This document shows positions 10,471 to 22,235 of a DNA stretch of 64,000 nt, piece by piece. Numbering within the stretch: position 1 is the first letter of the stretch; each line of letters starts with the position of its first letter. The DNA comes from Ligula intestinalis (Eukaryota > Platyhelminthes > Cestoda > Diphyllobothriidea > Diphyllobothriidae): assembly GCA_036362985.1 (NCBI GenBank), contig JAYGXS010000005.1, positions 54,264,417 to 54,328,416 of the forward strand, given 5' to 3'. Both the position numbers and the translations under genes were made by a program. Under the pieces are notes generated by a model. That model ran no database searches. It was not told the origin of the DNA and saw only the letters and a program-made list of their open reading frames with translations.

Positions 10471-13400
10471 TACGCTCGCCGACCACTCTTCTGATTTCTC
10501 TGATAGGAATTTAGCAGCTTCGGAAGAAGCTTGTTTTAGAAACATCTCGAGTTGGAAGGTGCTTTCATTCATCGACATTTGTATCCTGATCTCTACTTAT
10601 TTTGACAAGCATTTGTTATGTTGACGTTAATCTATACTTATGATTACTATCACCATATGTTTAAAACATGAAAAAATAGACAAGATCGTTTTAAGCTCCC
10701 TGAATTCGAAGTTTCTTACAAATACAGGGACTGGAACTCACTGGAAATTAAGGTTTTCTTTTTTTTTAAACTAACCTGTCTTGAAACTTAACAAGCTACA
10801 CTCTCGCCATCAAGTATGCGGTAAATTTATACTTTCTTAGAGAGTTATAATGCAAATTCGAAGTCACTGGCAGCGTTTTTAACATAGGGCCATATAAAAC
10901 ATTATTTCCATTAAGGCCCTATCGACAGCATTCGACAAAATCCACTTATTATAGACTTTCCGCCCCTCGTAGTATAGGGCATTAAAAGAATTTCACACAA
11001 TTATCGCAACATTATTAAAAGAATACAAAAACCATCAAGCAGTTTATAAGTCGCCCCATGACATATTACACTAATTCTGGAATAATTTTTGGGCTTTGGA
11101 TTAGTTTAAATTGATTTTTTTTATGTTGTTGCGCTCATGCAGCTCTCAAGTATTAAATAATCTGTAAGCATACGGTAAAATGTACTGATTTAATTATATG
11201 GACATGCATTATATGTTATTCTTATTAAAACCGTTCATAAAGCTTGTTTCAAAAACGTAATGTTGTTCCTTTTGTCCTCATTTGTTTGAAAACCCTGACA
11301 AGTAATAAGGTTTTTTGACTTGTTAATTTTGACCAATTTTCAGTTTAGTAGAGGTTTTATTAAGATTTGACTAAGTTTACTATTTACGTCACCAACCATC
11401 ATTCCCAGGAAGAAAAGGGAAGTTGAGATAAACAAATTTCTGTCCGGTGACAAAATGAGACTGCGGAGAAGTTGTGAGGAGGTCCACAGGTGTAGCCGTA
11501 GCTAGCACACCCAAAGCCACATAATTACAAATTTTATTGTAAAAGTAAAGGTTCACGTTCAGTTAACCTTGGTTACCCCACGGATTTCATCAAATCCCAG
11601 GCGCCTCTTTCTGTGCATTTATAAAGCTGATGTTTTGGCCGACAATGTAGGCCATTTTCTGCAATTTGGATCAGAGAAGAGGTGTCAGGTTGAAAAATGG
11701 GTATGGCACGTGTCCTTCGGATGGAATTAACGTCCTCTCATCTGCACTGATTGCATCCCAAGATAAGGATGGCAGTAAGGATTCGGACGGTGACAGGGAT
11801 ATTGGAGTGATTGGTAATATGTCGGGTCAATACCACCAACAGATGATGGTAAACAACCAGAAATGACCAATCATATGACTATAATCAGACATCAAAATTG
11901 ACTTGAATATGTACTTCATGTTGATCCTCTTGATAAGGATAGTTCCACTTGTTTAAAATCCTTCGGCGTTTTACTCAAAGAAATCAGAATGCCCCTGCGG
12001 GGTTTGCGTGTATTTCCTAAAAACAGGAAACAGCTAGGCTATGGCTTAAACTACACCTGTCTCCTGTAAGATTGTCGGAAGAAGTGTCAAAATAAAGGAA
12101 GCTTGTGTCGTTCCGATGGATTTGGACAAAGCGTTATTAAACTCTCACGTACATCTGCTCAACCTAGTGCGTGAGACTACTTTTAAGCTGTTTTTTCCTT
12201 GTTTCTAAACTAGTGCTCTCACATTCTGTAGGAAGACGTTGCTGTGGGTAGTATTAACAACAAACAGTTGTAAAAGCGGCACTTATAGAAACGTTAGATA
12301 GAAGTGCGCTTTTAGAAGGTCACTTATGATAAAATTGCTACTTTTGCGATAAACAATTTAGAGCCTTATCTGGTGTCATTATTCCTCTTATTGCCAAAGT
12401 TTGAAAAAAGGTCTGAACTCTCTTGTTGGGGACGAAATTTCTTACAAGACCAAAGGCTTACTATTGGTATTGATTGTTTAGAAAGTCATTTTAGAAGGGG
12501 CCGTGACTGAATTGCCACATTGAGCAAACATTCCAAGATCTTAAAACGTAGAGGAAACTTTGAAGCTCGTGTATAAAGCCAATTAGCTGATACAGACAAC
12601 TAGTCGTCCTCATATGAATACATGGAGTTTTAAATTCCAGTAGGAGAGTTGAAGATGACATTTGGACCTACCAACGTGTGGCTTGCAAAGGTATAATGTC
12701 AGTTACAAAAACACATTACAAGGATAAATGTATTTCTTTATTACAAGCATATAAAAACAGTATAATTGTCTAACGACCTTAAATAAACTAACTGGCTCCA
12801 CCGTCCGGCCAGTGTCTACCAGGTGCTATCTGACTGAAGTCATGGGGATCTTATTTTTAGCCCTAAGTATCAACTCTGGCATATTTTATGTTGACAGCGT
12901 TGTAAACTGCCTTTGCGTGCACTCAATGCACTTTCATTTGCCACTAGATGTAAGCCTATACATAGAGATCGATGTGGCGTGCATAAGCAGGATGCCTTTG
13001 GTTTGCCTAACTGGAATAGCTGTTGTTTTGCTTACAAACAGCAATGTAGACGCTGTTAGGACGGCCTAACGAACAGCCTTAGCAAGCAGTTAGCCTGCAA
13101 GCAAAATCCGCACTCAAAGCAGGCTATCGATCGGCCTACACAGGCGAACGTATACAAGCCGTCAATAAATCGATAATTTAAATTTAAAGCCACATTCAGT
13201 CAGTAAGTCACAAACCAGTCGTACGGGCGACTGCGTCAGGAGACAAGCTGATCGGCCTGATGGACATCTTGTTGCACGCGTTTGTTGTACCGTTTACACT
13301 AAGACTTCTGCTGTTGCACACTTCTTGTTCTGTTCTCTCTTTTTGAAATTTCACAAAGCGTTATTGAGCGTTGATATCTCGGCCTTGGCTATCATTACAG

Positions 13401-14380
13401 CAGACGGGGCATACATTCCTTCAGTTGTACATCGGTATTCATTTGATCACGTTGAACACATTGTTGCCCTTAAAAGGTAGAAAGAAACCTGCCGGCTTAT
13501 TGAACTGGGATATATCTCGCACGCTTTCTTGTCTGAAGTGGTGATGCTTATCAATGAATTTTACCACTTACCAGTTTCCAAGAAGCAATTTCTGCACTCA
13601 ACTGATCTCTTCGTCGATCATATCCGAAGAACGTGCCTTTGGATAGAATCATTGACATAATTTGTTAACATGCGGCTGAAACATGTCTGATAGCAAACCA
13701 ACTATGGTAAATATTGCAGATATGCACGAACAACGTACAGTTCCTATTTAGCGGGCAGTTGCATCGATAGATAGACCATGTAGCTAAGAACAGTTGATTA
13801 GGGCAGTCTAAGTGGAAATCTGCATGTCAAACCTCGATAGAAAAATAACCCAAACTTATAAAAAGTTCCAGTTTGAATCTCAGTTGGACGAGCCGATCTG
13901 GCGATTTGTAAAAGAAGGCAGGTGAAGCGTCTTTTTAGAAAATTGAAACATTGTTTGCTCCAAAGAATTTTCAACAAGGCAAGGTCAACAAAATTCGTAG
14001 AAGTTAAAGACGGCATAGACTTTCGTGACATCTTATTTGATTGCAAACGATTACTACACTTTACAGAGGTCCCTTCACTTGGTAGAAGACAATCTTCACT
14101 CATTTAGCAGCTTGATAATGTGACTAACCTCGCATTTTTCTGGTAACGATCGATAAAAGACATAACCCCATTCTCTTTCCCATCCCTTCACGCTCTCTCC
14201 CTTCCCCACATGAACGGCTGCTGCTCTACTGTTTACATTATTAATCCCACTTGACGTGTTGTTACTGTAACCAGAACTGGTTTGCTTCAGTAACTGCTCT
14301 CCGCCTGCTCTACCCTCCTACTAGGCACACCCACATCTCAGATTGAAAACTCATACTTTATTTATGCATGGTATTTTGGC
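10471..14380. other. Unassigned stretch
   Basis: No recognisable gene, RNA or repeat partner. A 66-codon frame at 11,666-11,866 and an 85-codon hydrophobic frame at 12,812-13,069 have no recognised motif. The segment 13,030-13,150 is locally less AT-rich and contains several GCCT/AGGC words, meaning unknown. Confidence 0.45.
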
Positions 14381-14530
14381 AGATTTGCTTAAGTTAGGTG
14401 ATTCTGTTGTGAAAACACTCACGGCGTTTGGCAGGAGTCGAACCCGCATAGCAGCGAAGGGCTTTACGCAGCCATAATCAGAGCTACAACATTACGCCTT
14501 GTGTCGTCAATTTGATCAAACCTGGATCGA
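14380..14530 (-). repeat. tRNA-like foldback element (copy 1)
   Basis: On the minus strand a tRNA-like core carries a box A-like TGTAGCTCTGATTATGG and a clear box B, GGGTTCGACTCC. It ends in AAACGCC, which pairs with the GGCGT at its start. The core sits between imperfect inverted arms: a TGATC-type arm on the 5' side and TTTTCACAACAGAATCA on the 3' side. The arms match copies at 14.7, 44.2 and 58.0 kb. It is probably a dead element, not a functional tRNA gene. Confidence 0.65.
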
Positions 14531-14606
14531 TTTTACCCACACATTGTTGCCGCGCGTATGGCATTTAACAAATTTTTCAAAGCCCCCTAAAGTCAGTTTA
14601 GTTGTC

Positions 14607-14628
14607 ATTCTGGTGGATTCTAGATGAT
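14607..14628. repeat. 22-base motif shared with 22,199-22,220
   Basis: ATTCTGGTGGATTCTAGATG followed by AT is identical at both places. In both it lies about 70-100 bases beyond the 5' side of a minus-strand tRNA-like core, and a shorter form occurs near 57,965 by a third copy. It seems to belong to an extended version of the tRNA-like element. Confidence 0.6.
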
Positions 14629-14709
14629 TCCTTAGGAAATCCCGCTTGGGCATTCAGCTTACTGTTCCTTATTGGTGAATTACATACAAGCAGTAAAGTT
14701 GGGCTGGCA

Positions 14710-14855
14710 AAATCAATTCAAATGTGATTAAATTCACGGCAAAACGAAGCGTTTGTAGCTCAGTGGTTAGAGTGTAGGCTTCCGATAAAGCCCTCTCCTG
14801 TTATTCGGGTTCGACTCCTGCCCAACGCCGCAAGGTTTTCACAATTGGGTCATAC
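14710..14855 (+). repeat. tRNA-like foldback element (copy 2)
   Basis: The core starts GCGTTTGTAGCTCAGTGG (14,749), a good box A, and has GGTTCGACTCC as box B, closing with CCAACGCCG. The outer arms are TTCAAATGTGATTAAATTC on the left and TTTTCACAATTGGGTCA on the right, partly complementary. It lies about 200 bases from copy 1 in the opposite orientation. Confidence 0.7.
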
Positions 14856-15066
14856 TTTATTGACCTATCAGGCTATAGCCTTCTGAGTCATTACGTCATT
14901 AGGTAGTGTACCTTTTCATCCTTTGATTAACCTTTACCGACTTCTTCTGGAATCTTCTTGTGCTGCGCTGCCTTAGCCATCATTTCTCAGGCCCTGGCAG
15001 TGGCCAGTAGTGGCTGGGCGTTTTAGGCAGATAGTATTGCCGGCGAAGATAAGGGAAAGTGGACTT

Positions 15067-15276
15067 GGCATTTCTGGCTTATAGGCCGTCGTCAGCCAAC
15101 CTTTCTCTATGATTGACAATATTTCCTGACTTAAACTGGCAAGTCAACGAGATTTTTGCTCACTGGTTAGAGCTTTAGGCTCTGATTGAAAAGGTTGCGA
15201 GTTCAAGCCTGGCGTGATGTAGCTCATGGGATTTGGTGTGTCAAGCCGACGACGGCTAATAGGCCAGAAATGACCA
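15067..15276 (+). repeat. tRNA-like foldback element, second family
   Basis: A tRNA-like core has TGCTCACTGGTTAGAGC as box A and GAGTTCAAGCC as box B. It lies between arms of about 30 bases. The left arm (15,067-15,098) and right arm (about 15,244-15,275) are reverse complements with few mismatches, sharing GACGACGG and GGCCAGAAATG-type words. The right arm sequence also ends related copies at 39.1, 48.1 (minus) and 49.6 kb. The arm sequence differs entirely from the GGCGTTTG family, but the plan is the same. Confidence 0.68.
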
Positions 15277-15518
15277 CTGACGTTGCCTGAGCAAGAGAAT
15301 CAATCAAGTAGGAAGAGCCGGACCCGGCAACAACAACTCGAACGATAGCGAGCATAATTTTCGCGCAATTATCAAGCCAATATCAACCCGGACAACCAAA
15401 TGACGGCAATTTGTGGTTTTTACGCGAAGTGTCAAGTCATCACCGCACCAATTAAGACCCCAAGCGGTGAGTAAAGGAGGGGATTATTATCGTACGCACG
15501 CGGATGACCGCCTTGAAC

Positions 15519-15526
15519 TATAAATA
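15519..15526 (+). promoter_or_regulatory. TATA box of PLE terminal repeat
   Basis: TATAAATA sits about 65 bases upstream of the ribozyme remnant. The same box with similar spacing occurs in four other terminal repeats in this window. Confidence 0.55.
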
Positions 15527-15583
15527 CCGTGCAACATGTGCATGTTTCACCCCTAGCTGCGCATGACTCAGACTTTGCTGCCA

Positions 15584-15626
15584 TTACCGATGATTAAGGA
15601 TTCCTGATGGAATCTGAAACGTCAGA
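15584..15626 (+). ncRNA. Degenerate hammerhead ribozyme
   Basis: The hairpin GATTCC-TGAT-GGAATC is followed by TGAAACGTCAG. The first core box is CCGATGA plus an inserted TTA, so the catalytic core is broken. Stem II is well preserved. Confidence 0.55.
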
Positions 15627-15670
15627 AAAATAAAGCTCGTGTCCCAGTGGTCCTGTCCTATTCTTCTACA

Positions 15671-17030
15671 CTCCAGCGTCCTTTGTCCTTGCTTTATTTT
15701 GTCTTATTCATTGTCATAGACCATAGGAATTTCAATAAGAGGTCACGCACTTATATGATGCTATAAAATTCTGCCAAAACGTTGCTTTTGTCTTATTTAA
15801 AGATCTTTTGGGAAAGATGCTTCAACTTCTTTCTTGTTTATGGCTACACATTCTGTAAATATAGGTTCGCAAAGCACAAACCAGGAGTCGACTTGTTTGG
15901 AAGTCTTGGCGTTCTGTCATTCGTGATAATGCCAATGATCCTAAAATTTTGTCAAACTGCATCTTATTTATTTTCAATTTGCGCTTTATGTAAGAAACTG
16001 ATCGTTTTATTGCACAAAGTTAGCACAATCCATACCTTGAAGAGACAGATCTGTTGCTTTTTGTTAAGTTCGTGTGAAATTATCATGAAATTAGTTTCTT
16101 TGCTTCCGACTTTATTTAAAAAACGAATAATTTGCTCATGAACGCTAGGGTCTTTTTTAACCTGAAGAGTAGTCCCGCATGCGTTAACCTCACTGATAAG
16201 CATACACGGTTGTTGTTACTTGTAAAACAGCATATCAGAACTTTATCAAGTCTAACAATTAGATCGGTATTGTGAAAATTGCAAACGGATGCCATCATTT
16301 AGCCCCCTAATGGCTGGTTTGCTCATTTGATCTTTAGGGTTTATGTCATTTCCACTGCGATTCGCCAGAATTTAAATAGACCAGATACCATCTTATGTAA
16401 TTCTTTTTAGTTACATTGGGTCCTTGAAATGAGAATAAATTAATCATAGATATGAACCAGGAACGCAATAAGTAGTACAAAGTCTACCCTATAATTGATA
16501 TATGACGCAGACGCAGAATGGTATAAAACTTATTAAACAGAAACACCCTAAATTTTCTCAAAAAACGAAATTTTATTGCAACATAGAAGTTGCGTGTTTG
16601 CAGTCATTATGTGACACCAACAGAATCACGCATTCAAAGCACACATAAACGTCCCGAAAAACCCAGAGTTTGCGGCAACAGAGTGAATAGGGATGCGCTA
16701 GACAACGTTTCTTTGGAATCAGCTCTTGCGATGCAGTCATGCATATTCTTTTTTTTGTTATTATGGTTGCAGATGCATGGCTGGTAACAGTCGTTTGAAG
16801 TCCTTTTTAACGTCTTTAAAATGTGTCCAATTTGAAATGTAAAATTTCACTGCCCCGTATGTAAACACAAGCAGCGCATATTTGCAGACGCTGACAATTT
16901 TGGGAAGATGCGAATAGTAGATACTTCATATGTTCTGTTTCACTTTCCTTTTCAGTTGTCATTGTGCTAAGGGGTCAAATTGAAATATAAACTCGAAAAA
17001 CCTTAGTTTTAAAATGAGTGCGAAACGTAA
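15671..17030. other. Unassigned AT-rich DNA
   Basis: A 119-codon frame at 15,782-16,141 is Leu/Phe/Cys-rich, as expected of chance translation of T-rich DNA, and has no domain. Nothing else recognised. Confidence 0.45.
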
Positions 17031-17760
17031 GCCACATTTCAGACATGGAACACATATTGGCGGAAGTTAACGTTGTGTCCCGAAACAGCATGCAAAAACG
17101 TCACTTGTGTAAAACAGGAATGGTGGTAATAAGGATTATACGATTTGGGCATTACAGAGTAAACGAAATGGAAATAAAAGGAACAGCATAGAAAAGTAAA
17201 AAAAGGAATAAGTATTGAAATACTTAAATGTTTAGAAACAAACAAGTGTGCAGTTAGTCAAATGTACACTTACGCAAACATCAGGAAATGCTCAAGTTTA
17301 CGAAGCAACGCAAAAAAACAACGAAATTCCGGCAATAAAGCTGAGTAAAACAAAAGTATAAAAGCGGCGTGTCAATAATAATTTTAAAAATCAATTACAA
17401 ATTTAACTCAAACTAAAGTAAAAGAAACAAGGTTATATTAATTAAAATAACCAAACTAACCAAGCTAAAAACTAATCTTAAACTAAAATTAAACTTATAA
17501 AACATAGTTATGCATTTAATAATGAAAATATAGACAGGCAAACAAAATTAAAGGTAAAATAACGCGACTTAACTAAAAAATTCGAAAAATAAAATAACCC
17601 CAATAAAACTTAATGATAAACTAAAAGAAAAACTAAAAGTTAACAAAAAAGTAAAATCAACTATGAGTAAATCGTTTTATTTCTCTTTTATTTATGTATA
17701 CTACGCCAAACATTAGTACCCAAATAGTAAACAATTTAAAAAATTTAAGGGAAATAAATT
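17030..17760 (-). repeat. TTTAGTTTA-type dispersed repeat (copy 2)
   Basis: The reverse complement matches 480-1235. The shared order is an AACTAAA/TTTAGTT short-unit array (17,370-17,660), the GCAACGCAAAAAA motif near 17,310, and the TTTTACACAAG and CTTATTACCA words near 17,110-17,150. It has no coding content. Confidence 0.6.
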
Positions 17761-18660
17761 TAACTTCAACCCAGTTCTTCACAAAATGTTCGAAAGCTCA
17801 GGGTGGGAGGGACAGTTATTTTAAACGTGGACAACCACTGCCTTAGCACCCAACTGCTTGATGTTGACCTTCAAGTATTGCAGTGGGCACCTATTCAGCC
17901 TGCATTCCGGTCCCTCCTTTTATCTCAACAGGCCGAATATAATCATCTGCGTATCTAAGACACCCATCATTTCCGGTCACACTCACAATCTAGCTGCACT
18001 GTAAGCTAGTTAACTGATAAGTGAGTGCACATTTTTAGAACTGCACAAATTTGGCCACGTGGAGCACGGAATTTAAATTGATGTTCGGGGCATCTAAAAA
18101 CAACGGACTTTGTTGCTAATGGCAGTCTCGTCTCTTAACTCAGATGTGGGAAAAAATTGTACGTCCTGTCGACCGTTATAAGTGGCCATTACTTGGAAGG
18201 ACCAAATTTAAGAAGCTCAAAGCAATGCTTTGCAGATCTGTAGATTGCAAATATTAAAGGCTTTGGAAAAACAGGAAAAAAACCTTAAAACCGCGAAGTT
18301 TTATTAGTTTTTTTTAACTCACTCAACTCTGCTGTTGATATGTATTCGTGCGCGTGTTAACTTACCTGTGGACTTGAACACAATTCGGGATGGGTGTGTG
18401 ACGTGTTACCGACCAACAGGCGCTGACATAGGTGCCCAGTTTTTTCTGCAGTTGTAGAGAAGTTTTGTTCTTTAATTGGCAGAAAACTACTGACCGATAC
18501 AAACTTTGGTCAAAAAGACATTCAGGGCACTGTGAAAAGACTCACAAACTGGCCTCGCGGAGCAGACCATGCGCCTAAAAACTCAAATTCATACCACGAA
18601 TGAGTGTAGTACTACTGGTGTTCTATGGCTACTTTAACATCTGGTCGAGTACATACAGGT
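17761..18660. other. Unassigned DNA
   Basis: No recognised gene or repeat partner. The composition is more balanced than the A-rich tract to its left. Confidence 0.45.
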
Positions 18661-19050
18661 TATCCAAAAAAAATGTATGCACATTTTAAATAATTATAAA
18701 CATGATGTTTATAGTTTTATTGTTTCACAAATTAAAAACATATTTAAAAATGTCATTTTATTGTTTTTTCAATGCATTTTGCCGACTGCACCGGTAGCTT
18801 AATTGAGAGAGCCATTGAGTATGACTGCCCTGAATACCAAAAGAATTGTTTCATGTTATGTGCGATTAAATTGCTTCGCGTTTTCAGCAGAGTCAGCATC
18901 AATTTGTACGTCACTTAGAAAACATTCAATGAAAAAACGACAAAATTATATTTGCACATAATTTTACACTTCTGAAATACTAAAATTTAATAAACACCAA
19001 TTTTAAAATCACTTTAACTGTGTATAAGTTTTTTGAGCCACCTTATATGT
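18660..19050 (+). repeat. Dispersed repeat R3 (copy 2)
   Basis: It matches 7,741-8,130 in the same orientation with many substitutions and small gaps, suggesting an old insertion pair. Non-coding. Confidence 0.65.
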
Positions 19051-21290
19051 CACTCTTAGCTTATTTAACAGTAAATTTCTAGCTTGTTCATAGAAAGACA
19101 TATAAGATTCTTGTACGAATGCATTATGGCGAGTGCTTTATGCAAACCCGTCAACTTTGCAGTACAATACTTCTAGCTCGTGGACGGGTTTTGTCCACGG
19201 ACCCGTTGGTTATGCCGCGTTAATGAAACAATATATCTTAAATAGAAAGTACATAGTGAGTAATGAATTATCATTTATTATTTAAAGAGTAATTTATTTG
19301 ATGGAAAACTGCCAAATCTAAAAAGACGCTGTTTGCCAGGTTAATTATTTGAGGCCTTATATTACTGTCCTCAGTGTGGGGAAAAAGATCATAGCAATAT
19401 GTTAAGGAAAAGTAATAAATATATACAATACTAATATTTTTTATTCAACTTTAACATATTTATCGAAAATAGGCTGGAAAGACAGAGGGACAACCAAGTT
19501 GTCAAGGTTCATTTTTCTATACAATTACTAAGCACGAACTCAAGTGTACGCTCCATTGAAGTATTTTCCGGTGGCTTGTCCAATGTTTTCTTGATTAATG
19601 CAAAGAAAATTGTAATTTAATTGAGGTCAAGACTGTTCGCAGAAAAACAAATAGTTGGCATGCTACAGGGCATACAAATATATTGCTGCATTTGGGGCAA
19701 TATTTCACATTAACAAAACCATTATTTTCGAAACTGGAATTGATCCTGGTTTCCGAAAATATATGCAATTCCTTAAACATGGCTTTACTTCCATTGGAGC
19801 TACTAAAGACTAAATTTTAGGGCTGTAGAAAAACTTTTTCACTTCTCTTTCTTCTTTTGGGGTTTTCACATAGCGTAATACATACTTTTAAATGTTTTGG
19901 TTCTGTCGCACTTTCTAGCATAGGAAAGTTTCTTTGCTATCAAACTTTTCATAAAGTACCTAAAATTAATACACATTACCTCAGTAACTTAGAGAAATGG
20001 CAATTATTCTTACTAACAGGAATCCTTAGGAATAAATCCTCTTAGGGTATCAACATAAATTGACCAAATATATGCTTAACGGAAAGGTTAAATTTCGGCA
20101 TGAATTTTACATGCTTCGCTTGCAATACTGTAGGCTTGGTGCCAAAATCTAACAAATTGTTGCCTAGAATAAACTGCTTCTCACTGATTACGTTGACTTG
20201 CTTTCTAGCTATGTTAAATTTGACGTTTTTGCGCATGCTTCCTATCTCCACTCAGTTTTTAAGTCAAATTAATATTCCTGCATTTGCCTACCTTTAAAGT
20301 ATAATTAGACTCTCCACATCGTTTTTATTAATAACTTAAAAACAACTAAAGAGGTTTTGAGGTTTTTTACCCATTTATATGATCGATGTTTTAAAAAAAT
20401 ATTACGTGTGCAAAACAACAAACATCTCTTAAGGTTTGTCAGAATCTGTGACTGTTCGGAACGAATAGAATAGAAAGAGAGAAGCAAATCTGCCCAGTGG
20501 CTGTTGATAGTGTTTTACGCCCTAAAGGGCAGAGGACTACCTTCACTGTAAAGAACCTGCTGTCAAAAAACCGAAGTCAACCATCCAATGTGGGGCTTTG
20601 AAGGACGTTTTTATTTTTTTCTTATCACAACGAATGCTTTTATGAGTCCTATATTGATGAGTTAATAAGTGTTCCCGCAATGCAAAGGCTTTCGTTTAAG
20701 GGAAAGTTGTAGAGCACATCTGTTATATGCTTAATGTGAACTTGATCGGAATCTCGAAGAATGTTTCCCGTAAGCGCCTACTTATGCTATGTATAAGCCA
20801 ATGGTGTGGTATTTAGAACAAGAGGGTAATAATATCTACAGAAAAAAATATTTTTCTAAATTGAGACTCTTTTTCTTCTGGAAAATGGTCGACTGATTGT
20901 ATGCTAAGTTATATGCATTTATAATGTTTTTCAGGCATATTTTAAACCATTAGGCCGAATAATAAGTGGTTGCTCAAAAGGCGATCGTATAACCCTGGAC
21001 ATGGCCTCTGAATTGGCACATCGGAGGGGTGGAGTAGGGTCAGAAAACTTGGATCCTCGTCGGTCATAAGATTTAGGTTACCTACACCAGTTATCCCATT
21101 CTTAGCGAGTACGGACTTAAGTCTTCTTGGGTTGGCCGTGAGTAGAAGATATGATGTATAATCATCAAACAGTTATTTACTCGCACTCCTGTAGTACAAC
21201 TTAATATCATGAAGGTTGTGGCATTGTTTCTCTTTGGTTACATTTTGGAGGCAGTGAGTACAGAACTTAGGTCTTTTTTCGAGAAAATAA
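19051..21290. other. Unassigned AT-rich DNA
   Basis: Only frames of 60-69 codons without similarity. I see no RNA gene or repeat partner. Confidence 0.45.
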
Positions 21291-21650
21291 GCTTATGTGG
21301 GCCCACGCATAAACTCCTTGTCCCAGAATTTTGTCCTGCAGTAACGGTGGTTAAAGAGTTTGGGGGTTGGGAAATACGCTAGGCCGAGAAGGAAATATTT
21401 AGAAGATAGTTTAAAGTGAAACAATTGAGTCGATGTTGTTTCCCGCGGCCCCTGGGATTTAGTTGTTCCGCATGTAAATTGGAAGTGTGCGCAGCGCTTT
21501 GCGCAACGGACTATACATATAAAGCTCCAGAAAGGTAAATTGGACCTCAAGTAAGTTGAAGTAGACGACATCCTAATCGCCATTTCAATTTTTCGTGAAA
21601 TTCAAGAAACCTGCAAATTGATAATCTGGTTTCTCCGCAAAAAGTTAAAT
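21290..21650 (-). repeat. Dispersed repeat R2 (copy 2)
   Basis: Reverse complement of the 2,420-2,770 repeat. A 96-codon minus-strand frame spans it, but the frame is not kept in the other copy, so I do not call a gene. Confidence 0.62.
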
Positions 21651-22025
21651 GATAATACAGATTTGAAAAATCTACAGATATAAATCAACAGCACTTCTAA
21701 ATACAGTAAAATAAAAATGCATATAGCAATTATTAAAGTATATATCACTGCTTCTTTTAATTCCCCACCCATAAAACACTACAACCACCGTTTTTGTAGG
21801 AAAACATGCAGGAAGTATGAATTAATGAATAAGCTTTTGTAAGCTATTGTTGCCCCCTTTTTCTTCTTCAGATGGCATGTTTATATTCTTCTGTTGACGA
21901 AGACATAATGTAATTGTGTCTGTTTCACCTTTCATCTATTCAATCCTTCAACTATAGAGTTTCGTAAATTTAAATTTATGTTCTGACTCAAGGAATTAAT
22001 TTTTAGGGAAGGTTAGCAGATTTTC

Positions 22026-22140
22026 TTAATTCAGCTGGCCTAAAGGTGAAAAATTCGCGGCCAGGGTAGGAGCTGGACCCACACAGCATGAAAGGCTTTT
22101 GCCCTGCAAACGCGAATCTTTCCCATTTAGGTCAACTAAA
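22026..22140 (-). repeat. tRNA-like foldback element with a different stem (copy 3)
   Basis: The outer arms on the minus strand, TTAGTTGACCTAAATGGGAA and the reverse complement of the far end (CAGCTGGCCTAAAGGTGAA), pair over about 30 positions and continue into an ATTCGCG/CGCGAAT stem. The core between them keeps only weak tRNA features: an AAAAGCCTTT segment and box B-like GGGTCCAGCTCC. In the other copies the equivalent stem is GGCGTTT/AAACGCC. Both strands of the stem have changed and still pair. Confidence 0.55.
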
Positions 22141-22198
22141 TTAAACAAGACTTCTAATCCCCTCCCCCCGCCCTAGCATTAAATTTAGCCTAGTATTG

Positions 22199-22220
22199 AT
22201 TCTGGTGGATTCTAGATGAT
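22199..22220. repeat. 22-base motif shared with 14,607-14,628
   Basis: Identical to the motif at 14.6 kb, and again placed next to a minus-strand tRNA-like element. Confidence 0.6.
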
Positions 22221-22235
22221 GGCTTAGAAAATCCG

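Larger units (their letters stand above)
15300..15670 (+). repeat. PLE terminal repeat with promoter and ribozyme remnant
   Basis: This block aligns over its whole length with 38,195-38,570 in the same orientation. It starts with the last part of the PLE reading frame (GGAC-GG-CCAGCAACAACTC-type words), then the CATCACCGCACCA-TTAAGA block, TATAAATA at 15,519-15,526, the ribozyme remnant at 15,584-15,626 and an end resembling CTCGTGTCCCAGTG. No upstream PLE coding sequence is present, so it is an end fragment. Confidence 0.7.

Noticed and set aside
14741..14835. Functional tRNA gene at copy 2 of the tRNA-like family
   Set aside because: Boxes A and B are good, but the stems are imperfect, no clean anticodon loop forms, and related copies are dispersed with shared flanks, which fits a mobile element better.
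15782..16141. 119-codon frame
   Set aside because: Composition matches chance translation of T-rich DNA; no domain and no conserved copy.
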